5,230 nt of DNA, from positions 1-5,230 of the forward strand of contig JAGDDM010000044.1 in assembly GCA_017958015.1 (NCBI GenBank), in the 5' to 3' direction. Position numbers and translations under genes: made by a program. Below, one piece after another: positions 4,494-5,230 of this stretch. The notes beneath the pieces were generated by a model. That model saw nothing but the letters and a program-made list of their open reading frames with translations, was not told the origin of the DNA and searched no databases. The stretch is from Abditibacteriota bacterium. GTDB taxonomy: Bacteria > Armatimonadota > UBA5829. Each line of letters begins with the position of its first letter. The stretch's first letter is position 1.

Positions 4494-5230
4494 ATGAAAA
4501 GACTTATGGCTCTCATATTTTTAATAATCTTTCTTTTCGCCGCGGCGGGCGATTGCGCCGGGGAGATGAGAGGCTTTTGGCTGGATTTTTTCGGCAACGG
4601 CTTCCAAAAGAAAACCGACAAGGCGTGGAAGCGGATTCTCGACAGCGTGGTGAGCCAGACCTCAAGCGCGCAAATGAACTTGATTATCGTTCACATCCGC
4701 AACTGCGGCATATCTTTCTACCCCTCGGAGATTGAGCTCAATTCTTCCCGAATGCCCCTGACTTTCGACCCCTTGGAATACCTCATTCAAAAGGCCCATT
4801 CCGCCCAAAAACCCATTAAGGTTTACGCCTGGTTCTCCGTGTACCCGGCATGGTACGACGAGACCGCCGATCCCGGCTCCGGCCACATCTACAACCTCCA
4901 CCCGGAGTGGCTGTCCCCGGATACCTACGGCGACCTTTGGGACGGCAGCGCCTATTATTGGCTCGATCCCGGCGTGCCGGCGGTGTCGGACTACACCGTG
5001 AGCCTCATTAACGAAGCGGTTACGAAGTACGACCTGGACGGAATAAACCTGGACTTCGTCCGCCTGGATTGGAACACCCGGGGTTACAATCCCATTTCCC
5101 TCTCCCGCTATCACGCCCTGAACGGCACCTACGACAAGCCCGCCTACACCAACGCCGCTTGGGCCGACTTCCGGCGGCGGCAGATTACGGAGTTTGTGCG
5201 CCGGGCGTATATGACGGTCCACGCCGCCAA
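4494..5230 (+). CDS. Secreted GHL10/DUF187-family glycoside hydrolase-like protein (3'-truncated)
   Basis: 245 codons are visible before the window edge. The protein begins with a signal peptide (MKRLMALIFLIIFLFAAAGD..., cleavage around residues 18-23), so it is exported. The catalytic-type TIM barrel of the GHL10 (DUF187, YngK-like) family starts at EMRGFWLDF (24-32). It continues with NLIIVHIRNCG (62-72), a strand where the family reads out to a substrate pocket, KVYAWFSVYPAW (109-120), YWLDPGVPAVSDY (155-167) and YDLDGINLDFVRLDW (179-193). The conserved Asp and Arg of DGI-x2-D-x2-R are present. Members are thought to act on polysaccharides or peptidoglycan-type glycans, but the substrate cannot be read here. 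The gene is divergent from yhaM. ATG 4494 is preferred for its KR-hydrophobic signal peptide; M5 (4506) is the alternative and would lose the basic residues. Confidence 0.87.
   Translation, partial: MKRLMALIFLIIFLFAAAGDCAGEMRGFWLDFFGNGFQKKTDKAWKRILDSVVSQTSSAQMNLIIVHIRNCGISFYPSEIELNSSRMPLTFDPLEYLIQKAHSAQKPIKVYAWFSVYPAWYDETADPGSGHIYNLHPEWLSPDTYGDLWDGSAYYWLDPGVPAVSDYTVSLINEAVTKYDLDGINLDFVRLDWNTRGYNPISLSRYHALNGTYDKPAYTNAAWADFRRRQITEFVRRAYMTVHAA

Noticed and set aside
4662..5222. Minus-strand open frame opposite the GHL10 gene
   Set aside because: The plus strand encodes clear GHL10 motifs and a signal peptide. The antisense product has no recognisable motif.

Overview
The window looks like chromosomal DNA from a Gram-negative-type (outer-membrane) bacterium. 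It carries two secreted proteins with PEP-CTERM sorting tails, which are normally processed by an exosortase, and the end of a DsbD-type membrane electron-transfer protein. A YhaM-type exoribonuclease, a family best known from Firmicutes but present elsewhere, sits alongside. That mix would fit the PVC superphylum or another PEP-CTERM-rich phylum, but the sequence alone does not settle the taxon. The promoters are classical sigma70-like and the terminators are classical hairpin-plus-U-tract.

Layout, left to right. Bases 3-554 (+) hold the 3' end of a dsbD-like gene, closed by a strong terminator (570-591). A perfect-consensus promoter (593-621) then drives a single-gene unit encoding PEP-CTERM protein 1 (661-1308) with its own terminator (1316-1352). 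A 300-base gap follows, filled by a nested, inverted-symmetric element (about 1377-1567) made of hairpins and imperfect arms. A second single-gene unit comes next: extended -10 promoter (1593-1621), PEP-CTERM protein 2 (1653-2273), terminator (2281-2315). The two PEP genes are paralogues whose last 75 coding bases, stop codon and terminator flank are nearly identical DNA, while their bodies have diverged strongly.

On the minus strand, yhaM (4389-3439), a cyclophilin (3442-3008) and comF (3015-2332) form a tightly overlapping operon (4-bp and 8-bp overlaps). It is driven by a promoter at 4423-4451 and converges on the bidirectional terminator at 2281-2315. Back to back with it, a plus-strand promoter (4458-4487) reads into a secreted GHL10/DUF187-type glycoside hydrolase (4494 to the window end, truncated). 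The -35 boxes of these divergent promoters lie only 6 bp apart, and the predicted start site of the hydrolase transcript falls on the A of its ATG.

Functionally, the plus-strand genes are envelope or secretion related (disulfide exchange, surface-sorted proteins, polysaccharide-active enzyme). The minus-strand operon is cytoplasmic housekeeping (RNA turnover, proline isomerisation, a ComF phosphoribosyltransferase-like protein). No rRNA, tRNA, CRISPR array or transposase gene is visible.
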